Notes: generated from the sequence alone by a model not told the origin. A stretch of 64,000 nt of DNA from Anaerohalosphaera lusitana (GCF_002007645.1 NZ_CP019791.1:1488001-1552000), one strand, 5' to 3'; counted from the stretch's first letter, positions 8,496 through 16,431 are shown. A program made the numbers and translations.

Positions 8496-9053
8496 ATGGA
8501 AGAGCAAGTAATGGACGGCTGGCTTACTCCGCAGAGGAAGAGCAAGTACAAGAGGCTTCTGCTTATGAAGCTCAAAGAGATCATGGGGGATGTGAGCGAC
8601 ATGGAGCGTGGGGCCTTTGAGGGTTCCAGTGAGCTGTCGCACATGCCGGTGCATCTTGCGGATTTGGGGACGGACAATTATGAGCTGGAATTCAGCCTTG
8701 GTCTGATGGAGAGCGAGAAGAAGACGATCCGCGAGATCATCGATGCTTTGAAAAGGCTGGAGGACGGCAGTTTCGGTATATGCGAGGGGCTGGGTACGCC
8801 GATCGAGAAACCCAGGCTCAAGGCGATACCGTGGACGCGGTACAGCATGGAGTATGCGAGGATGATCGAGAAGGGGCTTGCGAATCCGTCTGAGTCTTTC
8901 CGCAGGCGCAAGTACGACCGCAGCGTGATTGAAGAGGAAGATGATGAGGGCGGCGATGAGGATTTGGAGCTTGAGGATCTGGACCTTTCGAGCGTGGGTG
9001 TCGATGTCGATGATGAGGAAAGTGAAGACGCGATCGAAGAGGATCTGGATTAG
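8496..9053 (+). CDS. DksA/TraR-family protein with degenerate zinc finger
   Basis: 185 residues from ATG 8496, with GAGGGG at 8486-8491 as RBS. A GTG at 8484 is in frame, but then the RBS would be inside the gene. Residues 1-95 form a long helical coiled-coil arm with DNYELEFSLGLMESEKK, typical of TraR/DksA proteins. The finger region (about 95-125: DGSFGICEGLGTPIEKPRL, IPWTRYSMEYA) keeps the fold signature but only one of the four usual cysteines. The end (135-185) is highly acidic (EEEDDEGGDEDLELED). Family members bind the secondary channel of RNA polymerase and modulate transcription. Zinc-less versions exist, but this one is untested. The gene is bracketed by two copies of a palindromic element, the second beginning at its stop codon. 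Confidence 0.85.
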   Translation: MEEQVMDGWLTPQRKSKYKRLLLMKLKEIMGDVSDMERGAFEGSSELSHMPVHLADLGTDNYELEFSLGLMESEKKTIREIIDALKRLEDGSFGICEGLGTPIEKPRLKAIPWTRYSMEYARMIEKGLANPSESFRRRKYDRSVIEEEDDEGGDEDLELEDLDLSSVGVDVDDEESEDAIEEDLD

Positions 9054-9212
9054 AAGCAGTTTTAAAACTCAGATTTGTCTTTCGGCGGCCCTTTTTCCGT
9101 TCGGCTACGTTGTGCAAAGCCGTCAATAGAATAGCTATGGCCGGCTTCACACGCCTTGCCGAGCCGAAAAAATTGCTCGCCGGCAAGCCAAAAGCAGTTT
9201 TGAAACAACTTC
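9053..9212. repeat. MITE-like palindromic element, copy 2
   Basis: 160 bp. Its first base is the last base of the DksA-like stop codon. It shares a long uninterrupted block with copy 1 from ACTCAGATTTGTCTTTCGGC to the CCGTTCGGCT near 9105, then CACACGCCTTGCCGAGCCG, and ends GCCAAAAGCAGTTTTGAAAC. The centre differs, which suggests divergence after duplication or independent insertion. The rest of the gap to 9410 shows only a promoter. Confidence 0.75.
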
Positions 9213-9317
9213 CAGCTACCCTTATGCCTGCGGGTAAGTGTACCGCGGATAGGGTAGCTGTGGAGACTCATAGTCTTCGGTGCGGATGCTTTATATGAAA
9301 TGTGCGTGCGGGCCCGA

Positions 9318-9345
9318 TTTATTTTCTGCTGATAAGGTTTATGAT
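9318..9345 (+). promoter_or_regulatory. Putative promoter of the small membrane protein gene
   Basis: TTTATT at 9318-9323, a 16-bp spacer and TATGAT at 9340-9345, 66 bp before the ATG at 9411. Confidence 0.35.
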
Positions 9346-9410
9346 AGATGCTTTAGAGCCGGCGGGCTCGTAAGTTTGGCAGCTTTTGGACGATTCAGCG
9401 GGGAACGATC

Positions 9411-9605
9411 ATGCCTTTGAGGTACGGCGATACAAAATTTGGTCACGAAAGCTGGGTTGATAAGGTCGAGGGCGCTGCGGACCGTTGCGTACAGATGTTC
9501 TGCAATGAACGTTTGTGGGAGGCGGTGGCGCTGGTCGAGATCGGCCTGGTTACGATGACAGTTCTTGCGCTCGGGGTCGGATGGGCCGTGAGTGCATTAT
9601 TTTGA
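9411..9605 (+). CDS. Hypothetical small membrane protein (64 aa)
   Basis: ATG 9411 preceded by a modest GGGGAA. The first 35 residues are soluble (GDTKFGHESWVDKVEGAADR), then comes one membrane helix to the end (ALVEIGLVTMTVLALGVGW). The organisation, a soluble N-terminus with a C-terminal anchor, and the coding-like composition argue for a real gene, but no family is recognised. It converges with the small lipoprotein gene, whose stop lies 21 bp away. Confidence 0.55.
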   Translation: MPLRYGDTKFGHESWVDKVEGAADRCVQMFCNERLWEAVALVEIGLVTMTVLALGVGWAVSALF

Positions 9606-9626
9606 TCACCAACTCGTTATAAAGCA

Positions 9627-9794
9627 TTATTCGGGCTGGTCAGGAAGGTCTCCGGTGTACTGGAGCACATTTTCTTCGGGCTGCGAGAAGCCTTCTTCTC
9701 CTTCGCAGGGGCACTGACAACCCTGGAGCAACAGAGCGAAAGTTGAGAGAAGCAGTATTCCAACCGTTGTTGTGATAGATTTGGTGAGTTTCAT
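9627..9794 (-). CDS. Small lipoprotein (55 aa)
   Basis: Minus-strand ATG at 9794 with RBS GAGGGG nine bases upstream; TAA at 9629-9627. Residues 1-25 are a lipoprotein signal (MKLTKSITTTVGILLLSTFA, then LLLQGC), with the lipobox Cys at residue 26. The mature peptide is only about 30 residues, Cys/Glu-rich at first (CQCPCEGEEGF) and acidic. It is likely attached to the outer or inner membrane leaflet. The function is unknown; small lipoproteins of this sort include entericidin-like and stress lipoproteins, but no specific match is claimed. It is too short to be kept by ordinary ORF filters. Confidence 0.7.
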   Translation of the reverse strand: MKLTKSITTTVGILLLSTFALLLQGCQCPCEGEEGFSQPEENVLQYTGDLPDQPE

Positions 9795-9907
9795 TGCTAT
9801 TACCCCTCTTTTAATGTTTCAGTTCACTTCTCATAGTATTGATACGAAGGTCGGGGAAAAGCGTTTGGTTTATTGTTGAGGTGTTGGGCGGGCTAAGCGC
9901 ATGAAAA

Positions 9908-9940
9908 GAAGCCTGAGGCGGGCGCCCCAGACTTCCTTTT
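9908..9940. terminator. Strong hairpin with T-runs on both sides
   Basis: GAAG/CTTC, CTG/CAG and GGCG/CGCC stems (two mismatches, GG loop) at 9908-9935, followed by TTTT on each strand. It could end a minus-strand transcript coming from 9941-10130 or act bidirectionally. Confidence 0.5.
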
Positions 9941-10167
9941 CGGAGGAGGAGGGTGATGAAGTTGCTTGTTTAACTCGGAGGAAAACTCTTTCCTTCCCGA
10001 ATCACAAACTCATACGGTCCGCGTGGTCGGGGGTTCAAAGTTTTCCAAAAATTTTTCGGTTCTGGCTTTTTGAGTCTGCGGAAGGTTTGTACGCCCCCCA
10101 CGGACTTTGTGTACGACGGTGAATATATCAGAACGGGAGGGGCGAGTCAAGGGGTGTCTAAATTTTT
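9941..10167. other. Gene-less region before mfd with hairpins; possible structured RNA
   Basis: No credible reading frame. A 9-bp hairpin (AGTCTGCGG 10073-10081 with CCACGGACT 10098-10106, one mismatch and one G-T pair) and the terminator-like hairpin at 9908 flank it, which would suit a short non-coding RNA on the minus strand. It does not match the conserved cores of SRP RNA, RNase P, tmRNA or 6S as I know them. Confidence 0.25.
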
Positions 10168-10197
10168 TTGTGAAAAAAATCGCAATAGAAGTATATA
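10168..10197 (+). promoter_or_regulatory. Putative mfd promoter
   Basis: TTGTGA at 10168-10173, an 18-bp spacer and TATATA at 10192-10197, about 40 bp before the mfd start. Confidence 0.4.
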
Positions 10198-10237
10198 GTT
10201 GAACAGAAGAGGGTTGTTGTGTAGTATTGATTGAGAA

Positions 10238-13200
10238 TTGCTTAATCTGACGAAAGACAAATCGGTTCGTGAGGTTGTGTCCCGGCTCGGCAGTGCGGGC
10301 AAAGGAGGGGTGGTCCGGGCCGACGGGACGTGGGGTTCCTTTGCGCCCATGCTGGCGGCGCATATTTCGGGGCAGCTCGGGCAGTGCGTGGTTTATGTGA
10401 GTGCGCACCTAGACGACGCGGATAATGTGGGTGATGATCTCGCGGTATTTGCGCCGCAGGGCAAGGGGGTAGAGGTGTTTCCCGTGTGGGAGGGGGCGAG
10501 CGACCTGGCGGACGCTACGGATGAGGTGGCGTCGCATCGTTTGAAGATGGTGCTGGGGCTGAGCAAGGCCAAGCGGGGTGAGGGGCATGTAAACGATCTT
10601 ATCATAAGTACGTGTGCGCAGGCGCTGAATCAGCCTGTGCCGAAGCCTGAGTTTCTAGAGCAGGACAGTCTGCGGCTGGAGACGGGGCAGACGATCGAGC
10701 CTGAGTTGGTGGTCGGGTGGCTGGCGGATAACGGATTTGAGCGGGTGGACGCTGTGGATATGCCGGGGCAGTTCGCTCAGCGGGGCGGTATCGTGGATGT
10801 GTTCGCATCGGTTACGGGGGAGTCGGCGAGTGTGCTGGGGGATGCGAAGCTGCGGGAGGGGCAGCCGATACGGTTCGAGTTTTTCGGGGACGAGGTCGAG
10901 AGTATTCGTGTGATCGATCTGGATACGCAGCGGTCGACGGAGGGTATCGCGGGGGTGCAGATCGTTGCGCCGACGGGGCATGAGCGGCTGGAGGAGACGG
11001 ACAATCTTATCAATATGCTGCCTGAAGACGCGATCATTATCCTGGATGAGCCTGCGGAGGTGGCGGAGGTTTCGCGGACGTTCCTGGAGCGGGTTGAGCG
11101 GCCGGAGGGGCTTTATTCGTGGGAAGCGATATATGAGGCGATGGGGCGGTTTACGAGGCTCGAGGTGAACCGGTTCGGCGGCGGTGAGGGGTGTGTGCAC
11201 ATGGGGGTGAGCAGTGCGCAGCGTTTCGAGAGCAAGGGCGGTCAGATATGGAAGGGCAAGGAGGGGGTGCTGGATGAGCTGGTGAAGGAGGCGGAGGAGA
11301 ACCGGGTTCTGATGTTCTGCGAGAACACGGCGGAGGTCAAGCGGGTGCGGGAGATACTTGGGGAAAAGTGCGGGGACGTGCCCGAGTCGATGGAGTTTCC
11401 GATAGGGTTCGTGAGACAGGGGTTTGTGCTGGCGGCGCTGAATACGATCGTGGTGACGCATCATGAGCTGTTCGGGCAGTACGCGGTGCGGAGGCGGGTG
11501 CGGACGGTGCGGAGCAGTACGCCGGTGGAGAGTCTGATCGATCTGAACAAGGGCGATTTCGTGGTGCATATCAACTACGGAATCGGGAAGTTCAAGGGGA
11601 TCAAGACGATCGAGAAGCGGGGCAGCGAGACGGAGTACCTGGTTCTCGAGTATGCGGACGAGATGATCATCAATGTGCCGGTGAGCAATATCTCGCTGGT
11701 GCAGAAGTATATCGGTGCGATGCCGAGAAGGCCTAAGCTGAGCAAGGTCGGTACGAAGAAGTGGGAGAATCAGAAGAAGAAGGTCGCGGAGGGGGTGCAG
11801 GAGCTGGCGGCGGAGCTGCTGGAGACGCAGGCGAAACGTGAGGAGTCGAAGGGGTATTCGTTCGGGGCGGATACGATATGGCAGAAGGAGTTTGAGGAGG
11901 CGTTTCCGTACCAGGAGACGACGGATCAGTTGACGAGCGTGGAGCAGATCAAGGGGGATATGAAGGAGGCGCGGCCGATGGATCGGCTGTTGTGCGGGGA
12001 TGTGGGGTACGGCAAGACCGAGCTTGCGATGCGGGCGGCGTTCAAGGCGGTCGAGGGGGGCAAGCAGGTGGCGGTGCTGGTGCCGACGACGGTGCTGTGT
12101 GTGCAGCATGGGGAGACGTTTGCGGAGCGGTTCGCGGAGTTTCCGGTGACGATAGAGGTGCTGAACCGGTTCGTGAGCGGGGCGCAGGCGCGGGAGGTGG
12201 TGAGCAGGGCCAAGCAGGGGAAGGTGGATGTGCTGATCGGAACGCATCGGCTGTTGAGCAAGGATGTGGGGTTTAAGGATCTGGGGCTGCTGATCGTGGA
12301 TGAGGAGCAGCGGTTCGGGGTGGAGCACAAGGAGAGGCTCAAGCAGTTCCGGGTGGATATGGACGTGCTGACGATGACGGCGACGCCGATACCGCGGACG
12401 CTGCATATGTCGCTGCTGGGGCTGAAGGATATCAGTTCGCTGAGTACGCCGCCGCTGGACAGGCGGAGCGTGGTGACGAAGGTTTGCAGGTATGATCGGG
12501 AGACGATACGGCGGGCGATCATGCACGAGATCAACCGTGAGGGGCAGGTGTACTTTGTGCATAACCGGGTGCAGACGATCAAGCGGGTGGCGGAGGAGGT
12601 GCGGAAGATACTCAACAGCGATAGGATCACGATCGAGGTTGCGCACGGGCAGATGCCGAAGAGCAAGCTGGAGCGGGCGATGCTGAATTTCGTGCACGGT
12701 AAGACGGATATACTGGTGTGCTCGACGATCATCGAGAGCGGGCTGGATATTCCGAATGCGAATACGATGATCATTAACGATGCGGACCGGTTCGGGCTGG
12801 CGCAATTACATCAGTTGCGGGGGCGCGTGGGGCGGTACAAGCATCGGGCGTATGCGTATATGCTGCTGCCGGCGAGTCGGCCCGTGACGCCTATTGCGGC
12901 GAAGAGGCTCAAGGCGATCGAGGAGTACAGTTCGCTGGGTGCGGGGTTCAGGATCGCGCTGCGGGATCTGGAGATACGCGGGGCGGGCAATATCCTGGGG
13001 CCCGAGCAGAGCGGGCACATCAATACGGTGGGCTATGAGATGTACTGCAGGATGCTGGGGGATGCGGTGAAGAAGCTGAAGGACGAGCCGGTGGAGAAGG
13101 GGCCTAGTGCGCTGGTGGACCTGGGATTTTCGACGTATATACCGAAGAGCTATGTGCCGTCGGATCGGCAGCGGATGGATGTGTATCGGCGGCTGTCGGC

Positions 13201-13528
13201 GACGAAGACGAGCGAGGATGTGGAGCGGCTGCGGGAGGAGCTGGCGGATATTTACGGGCCTGTACCGGGGCAGGTGGAGCTGCTGCTGGATATGTCGGAT
13301 ATTCGGATTCGGGCATCGCAGTGGGGGGTGCAGAGCCTGGTGGCGCGGGGTGAGGACCTGGTGTTTATGTTTGACGATCCGGCGGTTGCGGGGGATCTGT
13401 TCGCGAGGTCGCCGGGGAAGGTGCGGATAATCGATCCGAAGCAGGTGAACGTACGGCTGGAGAAGCGGTATTTCGAGCCGAGGACGCTGATGGCGGTGCT
13501 GCGGAAACTGCTGCGGAAGCGGGGGTGA
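10238..13528 (+). CDS. mfd: Transcription-repair coupling factor Mfd
   Basis: 1,096 residues, close to the family's usual 1,100-1,150. Mfd displaces stalled RNA polymerase and recruits UvrA for nucleotide excision repair. The order is typical. An N-terminal UvrB-like module (about 20-340, with RGGIVDVF and FFGDEVESIRVID) comes first. The RNA-polymerase interaction domain (about 455-560) includes GDFVVHINYGIGKFKGI and EYLVLEYADE. The helicase motor follows, with Walker A GDVGYGKTE, DEEQRFGV as the DExx box, TATPIPRT, ESGLDIPNANT and QLRGRVGR. Last is the C-terminal TRCF domain. The start is a TTG at 10238 without a clear RBS, so the exact N-terminus is uncertain. It is monocistronic. The coding strand is very G-rich. 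Confidence 0.97.
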   Translation: MLNLTKDKSVREVVSRLGSAGKGGVVRADGTWGSFAPMLAAHISGQLGQCVVYVSAHLDDADNVGDDLAVFAPQGKGVEVFPVWEGASDLADATDEVASHRLKMVLGLSKAKRGEGHVNDLIISTCAQALNQPVPKPEFLEQDSLRLETGQTIEPELVVGWLADNGFERVDAVDMPGQFAQRGGIVDVFASVTGESASVLGDAKLREGQPIRFEFFGDEVESIRVIDLDTQRSTEGIAGVQIVAPTGHERLEETDNLINMLPEDAIIILDEPAEVAEVSRTFLERVERPEGLYSWEAIYEAMGRFTRLEVNRFGGGEGCVHMGVSSAQRFESKGGQIWKGKEGVLDELVKEAEENRVLMFCENTAEVKRVREILGEKCGDVPESMEFPIGFVRQGFVLAALNTIVVTHHELFGQYAVRRRVRTVRSSTPVESLIDLNKGDFVVHINYGIGKFKGIKTIEKRGSETEYLVLEYADEMIINVPVSNISLVQKYIGAMPRRPKLSKVGTKKWENQKKKVAEGVQELAAELLETQAKREESKGYSFGADTIWQKEFEEAFPYQETTDQLTSVEQIKGDMKEARPMDRLLCGDVGYGKTELAMRAAFKAVEGGKQVAVLVPTTVLCVQHGETFAERFAEFPVTIEVLNRFVSGAQAREVVSRAKQGKVDVLIGTHRLLSKDVGFKDLGLLIVDEEQRFGVEHKERLKQFRVDMDVLTMTATPIPRTLHMSLLGLKDISSLSTPPLDRRSVVTKVCRYDRETIRRAIMHEINREGQVYFVHNRVQTIKRVAEEVRKILNSDRITIEVAHGQMPKSKLERAMLNFVHGKTDILVCSTIIESGLDIPNANTMIINDADRFGLAQLHQLRGRVGRYKHRAYAYMLLPASRPVTPIAAKRLKAIEEYSSLGAGFRIALRDLEIRGAGNILGPEQSGHINTVGYEMYCRMLGDAVKKLKDEPVEKGPSALVDLGFSTYIPKSYVPSDRQRMDVYRRLSATKTSEDVERLREELADIYGPVPGQVELLLDMSDIRIRASQWGVQSLVARGEDLVFMFDDPAVAGDLFARSPGKVRIIDPKQVNVRLEKRYFEPRTLMAVLRKLLRKRG

Positions 13529-13562
13529 GATGGTGGTGTTGCGGCTGGCGTTGGGTGGGGAC

Positions 13563-13713
13563 TCGCGTTTGGTTCACCACGAAGGCACGAAGGACACGAA
13601 GAAGGTTTAGGGATAAAAAGAAAAAGAGGAATCGCTTCGCGATGCTGATTTATGCTGGGGCCGCCAAAGGCGGATGACAACCTTAGTCGCCGCTCGCGTT
13701 TTTTGTTGGCTGC
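13563..13713 (+). repeat. Dispersed intergenic repeat, copy B
   Basis: Two blocks: GCGTTTGGTTCACCACGAAGG with following CACGAAGGACACGAAG (13565-13601), and GAGGAATCGCTTCGCGATGC through GCTCGCGTTTTTTGTTGG (13626-13713). The first block recurs at 15152-15187, the second at 6284-6376 and in part at 15209. It fills the gap between mfd and the next gene. Confidence 0.75.
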
Positions 13714-13739
13714 GAAGATTTAAGTCGGAGAGGAATGGT

Positions 13740-14159
13740 ATGTTTGATTGGAAGAATGGTTTTAGTCTGACCTTTATAGCATTGCTGTCCACTTTTGCCG
13801 TGGGTGGTTTGTTTTTTTGCTGGGTCATGCATAACCTTGTAGCTGAGGGCCCTGTCGCCAGGGTTTTTATAGGTTTGATGTTTTTCTTTCTGGCGGTTCT
13901 TTTCGGCATGAATTTTATACTCGTGCCAATCCAAATCCTGTACTTCAACCGCAAGAACCGGGATGATTCAAAGCTTAAGAAGGCTACGCTTGCGGACTGG
14001 CTGATGCTGCCGTTCGGAGCTTGTGATGCTGATGCGAAGGTGTCCAGGTGGGTTTCAGTGCCGCTGCTGGTGGTGCTGTGGGTTCTGGTGGCGATTTTTG
14101 TTGTTGCGGTGATTGGGTCCGTGACTGCGTGGGTTGTTGGGCCGACTGCTGGTGGTTGA
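13740..14159 (+). CDS. Hypothetical membrane protein with three helices
   Basis: 139 residues from ATG 13740, with GGAGAGG at 13727-13733. The frame is open further upstream, but that part is repeat copy B and is not likely coding. Three membrane segments are visible: FSLTFIALLSTFAVGGLFFCW, VFIGLMFFFLAVLFGMNFIL and VSVPLLVVLWVLVAIFVVAV. A basic cytoplasmic loop lies between the second and third (NRKNRDDSKLKKATLADW). No family recognised. About 150 bp separate it from the CPBP protease downstream; co-transcription is possible but not shown. Confidence 0.65.
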   Translation: MFDWKNGFSLTFIALLSTFAVGGLFFCWVMHNLVAEGPVARVFIGLMFFFLAVLFGMNFILVPIQILYFNRKNRDDSKLKKATLADWLMLPFGACDADAKVSRWVSVPLLVVLWVLVAIFVVAVIGSVTAWVVGPTAGG

Positions 14160-14308
14160 GGTATGTGCTCTCATCGGGCAAAAAAAATTCTGCTTGACAG
14201 TGGAGGTGGTTTGAGGGATTAGATCATTTATGTGAATCCTGTTTGTGAGTTTCTTTCTGCAAACCTGGTTGTTGAATTTGGCTTGAATAACGGTCTTTGA
14301 AAGGTTGG

Positions 14309-15250
14309 ATGATGGGTGATGGGATTAGGACTTCTGCGTTGGTTCGGGAGAGGGCGGGGGCTGGCGTGCCTTTTAGGGCGTTTTGGCCGTTTCTGGTGAT
14401 TGCTTTTGCTATTGCGTGGGGTGTGCTGGCGCTGTATATATTTCTGCCTGAGTGGATGGGTGCGGTGTTCGGGGAGTTGAGCGGGCGGCATCCGCTGTTC
14501 TTTCTGGCTGTGTATGCGCCTGCTATCGCGGCGGTGGTGGTCGTGTTATGGCATAGCGGGCCGGCGGGGCTGCGGGGTTTTATGTCGCGGGTGCTGCTGT
14601 GGCGGTGCTCGTGGGTGTGGTATGCTTTTCTGGTGGTGGGAATTCCGCTGGTGTTTGTTGGCGGGGCTGCAATGCGGGGGACCTTGTTTACCGATCCGTT
14701 TGCGTTTGACTCGGTGGGGGGTATGTTTGCGGGGCTGGGTCTTGCCGTGATCAAAGGGCCCATGGAGGAGTTTGGGTGGCGGGGTGTTGCACTGCCCTTG
14801 CTGCAGAGGAAGTTTGCGCCGATATGGGCTGGGGTTGTTCTCGGCATGATATGGGGGGTGTGGCACTTGCCGGCGTTTTTGCTGAGCGGTACGCAGCAGA
14901 GTGAGTGGGCGTTCGCGCCGTTCTTTCTGGGGTGCATCGCGTTGAGCGTGATCGTTACGCCGTTGTTCAACGCGTCGGGTGGGAGTATTCTGCTTACGGC
15001 GTTGTTTCATTTTACGGTCATGAATCCGGTTTTGCCTGCGGCGGAGCCTTACGATACGTATATTCTGGTTGTTGCGGCGGGGGTGATCGTTTGGCTTAAT
15101 CGGGAGGCGATGTTTAGGCGTGGCGTGGCTGTGACTGAGGTTGTTGGGTCGGCGTTTGGTTCACCACGAAGGACGAAGGGCACGAAGGGGAAATTTGAGA
15201 AAGAATATGGAGTCGCTTCGCGACGGCTGATTTATGCTGGGTCCGGCTGA
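14309..15250 (+). CDS. CPBP-family intramembrane metalloprotease, C-terminus overwritten by a repeat
   Basis: About 313 residues from ATG 14309 (14312 is equally possible; AAAGG precedes both). It is a multi-pass membrane protein with the CAAX-protease/bacteriocin-processing motifs: motif 1 EEFGWRG (Glu153-Glu154), an Arg after it, and motif 2 with a catalytic His in GVWHLPAF, plus a further motif with His in LLTALFHFTV. Homologues process prenylated or membrane substrates, or confer bacteriocin immunity. The substrate here is unknown. The last about 33 residues (GSAFGSPRRTKGTKG... to YAGSG) are basic, unlike the family, and come from the dispersed repeat at 15152-15257. The native stop was therefore probably lost when the repeat inserted. 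Confidence 0.88.
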   Translation: MMGDGIRTSALVRERAGAGVPFRAFWPFLVIAFAIAWGVLALYIFLPEWMGAVFGELSGRHPLFFLAVYAPAIAAVVVVLWHSGPAGLRGFMSRVLLWRCSWVWYAFLVVGIPLVFVGGAAMRGTLFTDPFAFDSVGGMFAGLGLAVIKGPMEEFGWRGVALPLLQRKFAPIWAGVVLGMIWGVWHLPAFLLSGTQQSEWAFAPFFLGCIALSVIVTPLFNASGGSILLTALFHFTVMNPVLPAAEPYDTYILVVAAGVIVWLNREAMFRRGVAVTEVVGSAFGSPRRTKGTKGKFEKEYGVASRRLIYAGSG

Positions 15251-15257
15251 GGCGGAT
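15152..15257 (+). repeat. Dispersed intergenic repeat, copy C, reading into the CPBP gene
   Basis: GCGTTTGGTTCACCACGAAGG (15152-15172) with ACGAAGGGCACGAAG, then GGAGTCGCTTCGCGACGGCT... GCTGGGTCCGGCTGAGGCGG (15209-15256). It has the same two-block order as copy B at 13563. Confidence 0.7.
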
Positions 15258-15284
15258 TGCAGGGGTTGGGTTTGTGTGGGGTGG

Positions 15285-15432
15285 GATAGGGCCAGCTTTT
15301 TTGAACGGTTGAGGTCGCCACGTCGCTTCGCTCCTCGCGATGACAGGGGTCGGGTTGGTGCGGTTGAGGATAGGGCCAGCTTTTTTGTGCGGTTGAGACT
15401 GGCGCGTTGTCTTCGGCTCCTCGCAGTGACAG
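15285..15432. repeat. Two tandem RGAKRRG-type repeat units
   Basis: Unit 1 at 15285-15347 and unit 2 at 15369-15432 both read GATAGGGCCAGCTTTTTTG, then CGGTTGAG, then CTCCTCGC with GTGACAG or GATGACAG. A third unit lies at 6482. The remainder up to 15667 is T-rich with no credible gene, and holds the upstream region of thyX. Confidence 0.75.
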
Positions 15433-15667
15433 ATTGGGGTGGGGATTTGGAAATTTCAGGAAATTCGTGCAATTGGTGGGGGTTTTTCTTATAATTCGGC
15501 GGTGTGTGCGGTTTTTGCGGTCGGCTGGTGTTTTATTATCGGTTTTTCGGCTGCAACTGAGGCTTTTTGGACTGAAATCGCGTTTTTTCTGCTTTGGCGT
15601 TTGGTTTTGCGTTTTTTGGTCCTGCCGCGGGCTTTTTAAGATGGATCTTATCTTGGTTTGAGGAAAA

Positions 15668-16402
15668 ATGGGACAGGTACATGCTAGAGTTCGGCTGGTT
15701 CGGATGACCGAGGACGCTGAGGGGGTTGTTGCGTCGGCGGGTCGGTTGTGTTATGCCAGCGAGACGGAAGACATACTGAAGCAGGACAAGGGGTCGGCTG
15801 GTGAGTTTATCCAGCGGATCATCAAGATGGGGCATGTGAGTATTTTGGAGCATGCCGTGTTTACGTTCTTTGTGGAGGGGGTATCGCGGGCGCTGACGCA
15901 TCAGTTGGTGAGGCATCGGATCGCGAGCTATTCGCAGCGGAGTCAGCGGTATGTGGCTCATAACGAGTTCGATTATATCGTGCCGCCTGAGCTGGAGGGC
16001 AAGACGGTGGAGGTGGATGGTGAGCAGGTGGACGCGGTCGCGTATTTTGAGGAGACGATGGGCGAGATCGCGGGGCGGTATGCGAAGCTGCAGGGGGCGC
16101 TGGGGGGCAATAGTGAAAAGAGTAATCAAGATGCGCGGTATGTTCTGCCGAATGCATGTGAGACGAAGATATTTGTGACGATGAACGCGAGGGAGCTGCT
16201 TCACTTTTTCGAGGAGCGGCTTTGCATGCGGGCCCAGTGGGAGATACGCGGGGCGGCTGAGCAGATGCTGGAGCTGGCGAAGGGGGCGTGTCCGTCGATA
16301 TTCGCGGGGGTTGGGCCGAAATGTGTGCGGATGGGGAGGTGTCCGGAGGGGAAGATGACTTGCGGGAAGTATCAGGAGATGAAAGAGAAGTACGGCGGCT
16401 AA
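15668..16402 (+). CDS. thyX: Flavin-dependent thymidylate synthase ThyX
   Basis: 244 residues, ATG 15668 with GAGG seven bases upstream. Converts dUMP to dTMP using methylene-tetrahydrofolate and NADPH through FAD; cytoplasmic. The ThyX signature RHRIASYSQRSQRY is at about residues 78-91, preceded by SILEHAVFTFF. The second conserved region is DARYVLPNACETKIFVTMNA, followed by ELLHFFEERLCMRAQWEIR. Length fits the family. Thirty bases separate it from the parvulin lipoprotein gene, so co-transcription is possible. The C-terminal Cys-rich end (CVRMGRCPEGKMTCGKYQ) is also seen in other long ThyX proteins. Confidence 0.97.
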   Translation: MGQVHARVRLVRMTEDAEGVVASAGRLCYASETEDILKQDKGSAGEFIQRIIKMGHVSILEHAVFTFFVEGVSRALTHQLVRHRIASYSQRSQRYVAHNEFDYIVPPELEGKTVEVDGEQVDAVAYFEETMGEIAGRYAKLQGALGGNSEKSNQDARYVLPNACETKIFVTMNARELLHFFEERLCMRAQWEIRGAAEQMLELAKGACPSIFAGVGPKCVRMGRCPEGKMTCGKYQEMKEKYGG

Positions 16403-16431
16403 TCAGCGGTCAAATTTTTATGGAGATATGT

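Noticed and set aside
8165-8620. 151-codon frame across the first palindromic element
   Set aside because: Runs through the repeat and into the DksA-like gene in another frame; no RBS or domain.
10020-10050. GGGGGTTCAAAG stretch resembling a tRNA/tmRNA T-arm
   Set aside because: The flanking bases do not pair as a T-stem and no acceptor stem or CCA end is present.
10655-12805. 716-codon open frame antisense to mfd
   Set aside because: Low-complexity His/Arg/Leu/Pro composition caused by the skewed codon use of mfd; no RBS or family.
14194-14225. TTGACA followed by TAGATC upstream of the CPBP gene
   Set aside because: The spacer is 20 bp and the -10 is poor; not strong enough to list as a promoter.
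15407-15661. T-rich open frame before thyX
   Set aside because: Phe/Leu/Cys-rich from simple T-rich DNA, beginning in a repeat unit.
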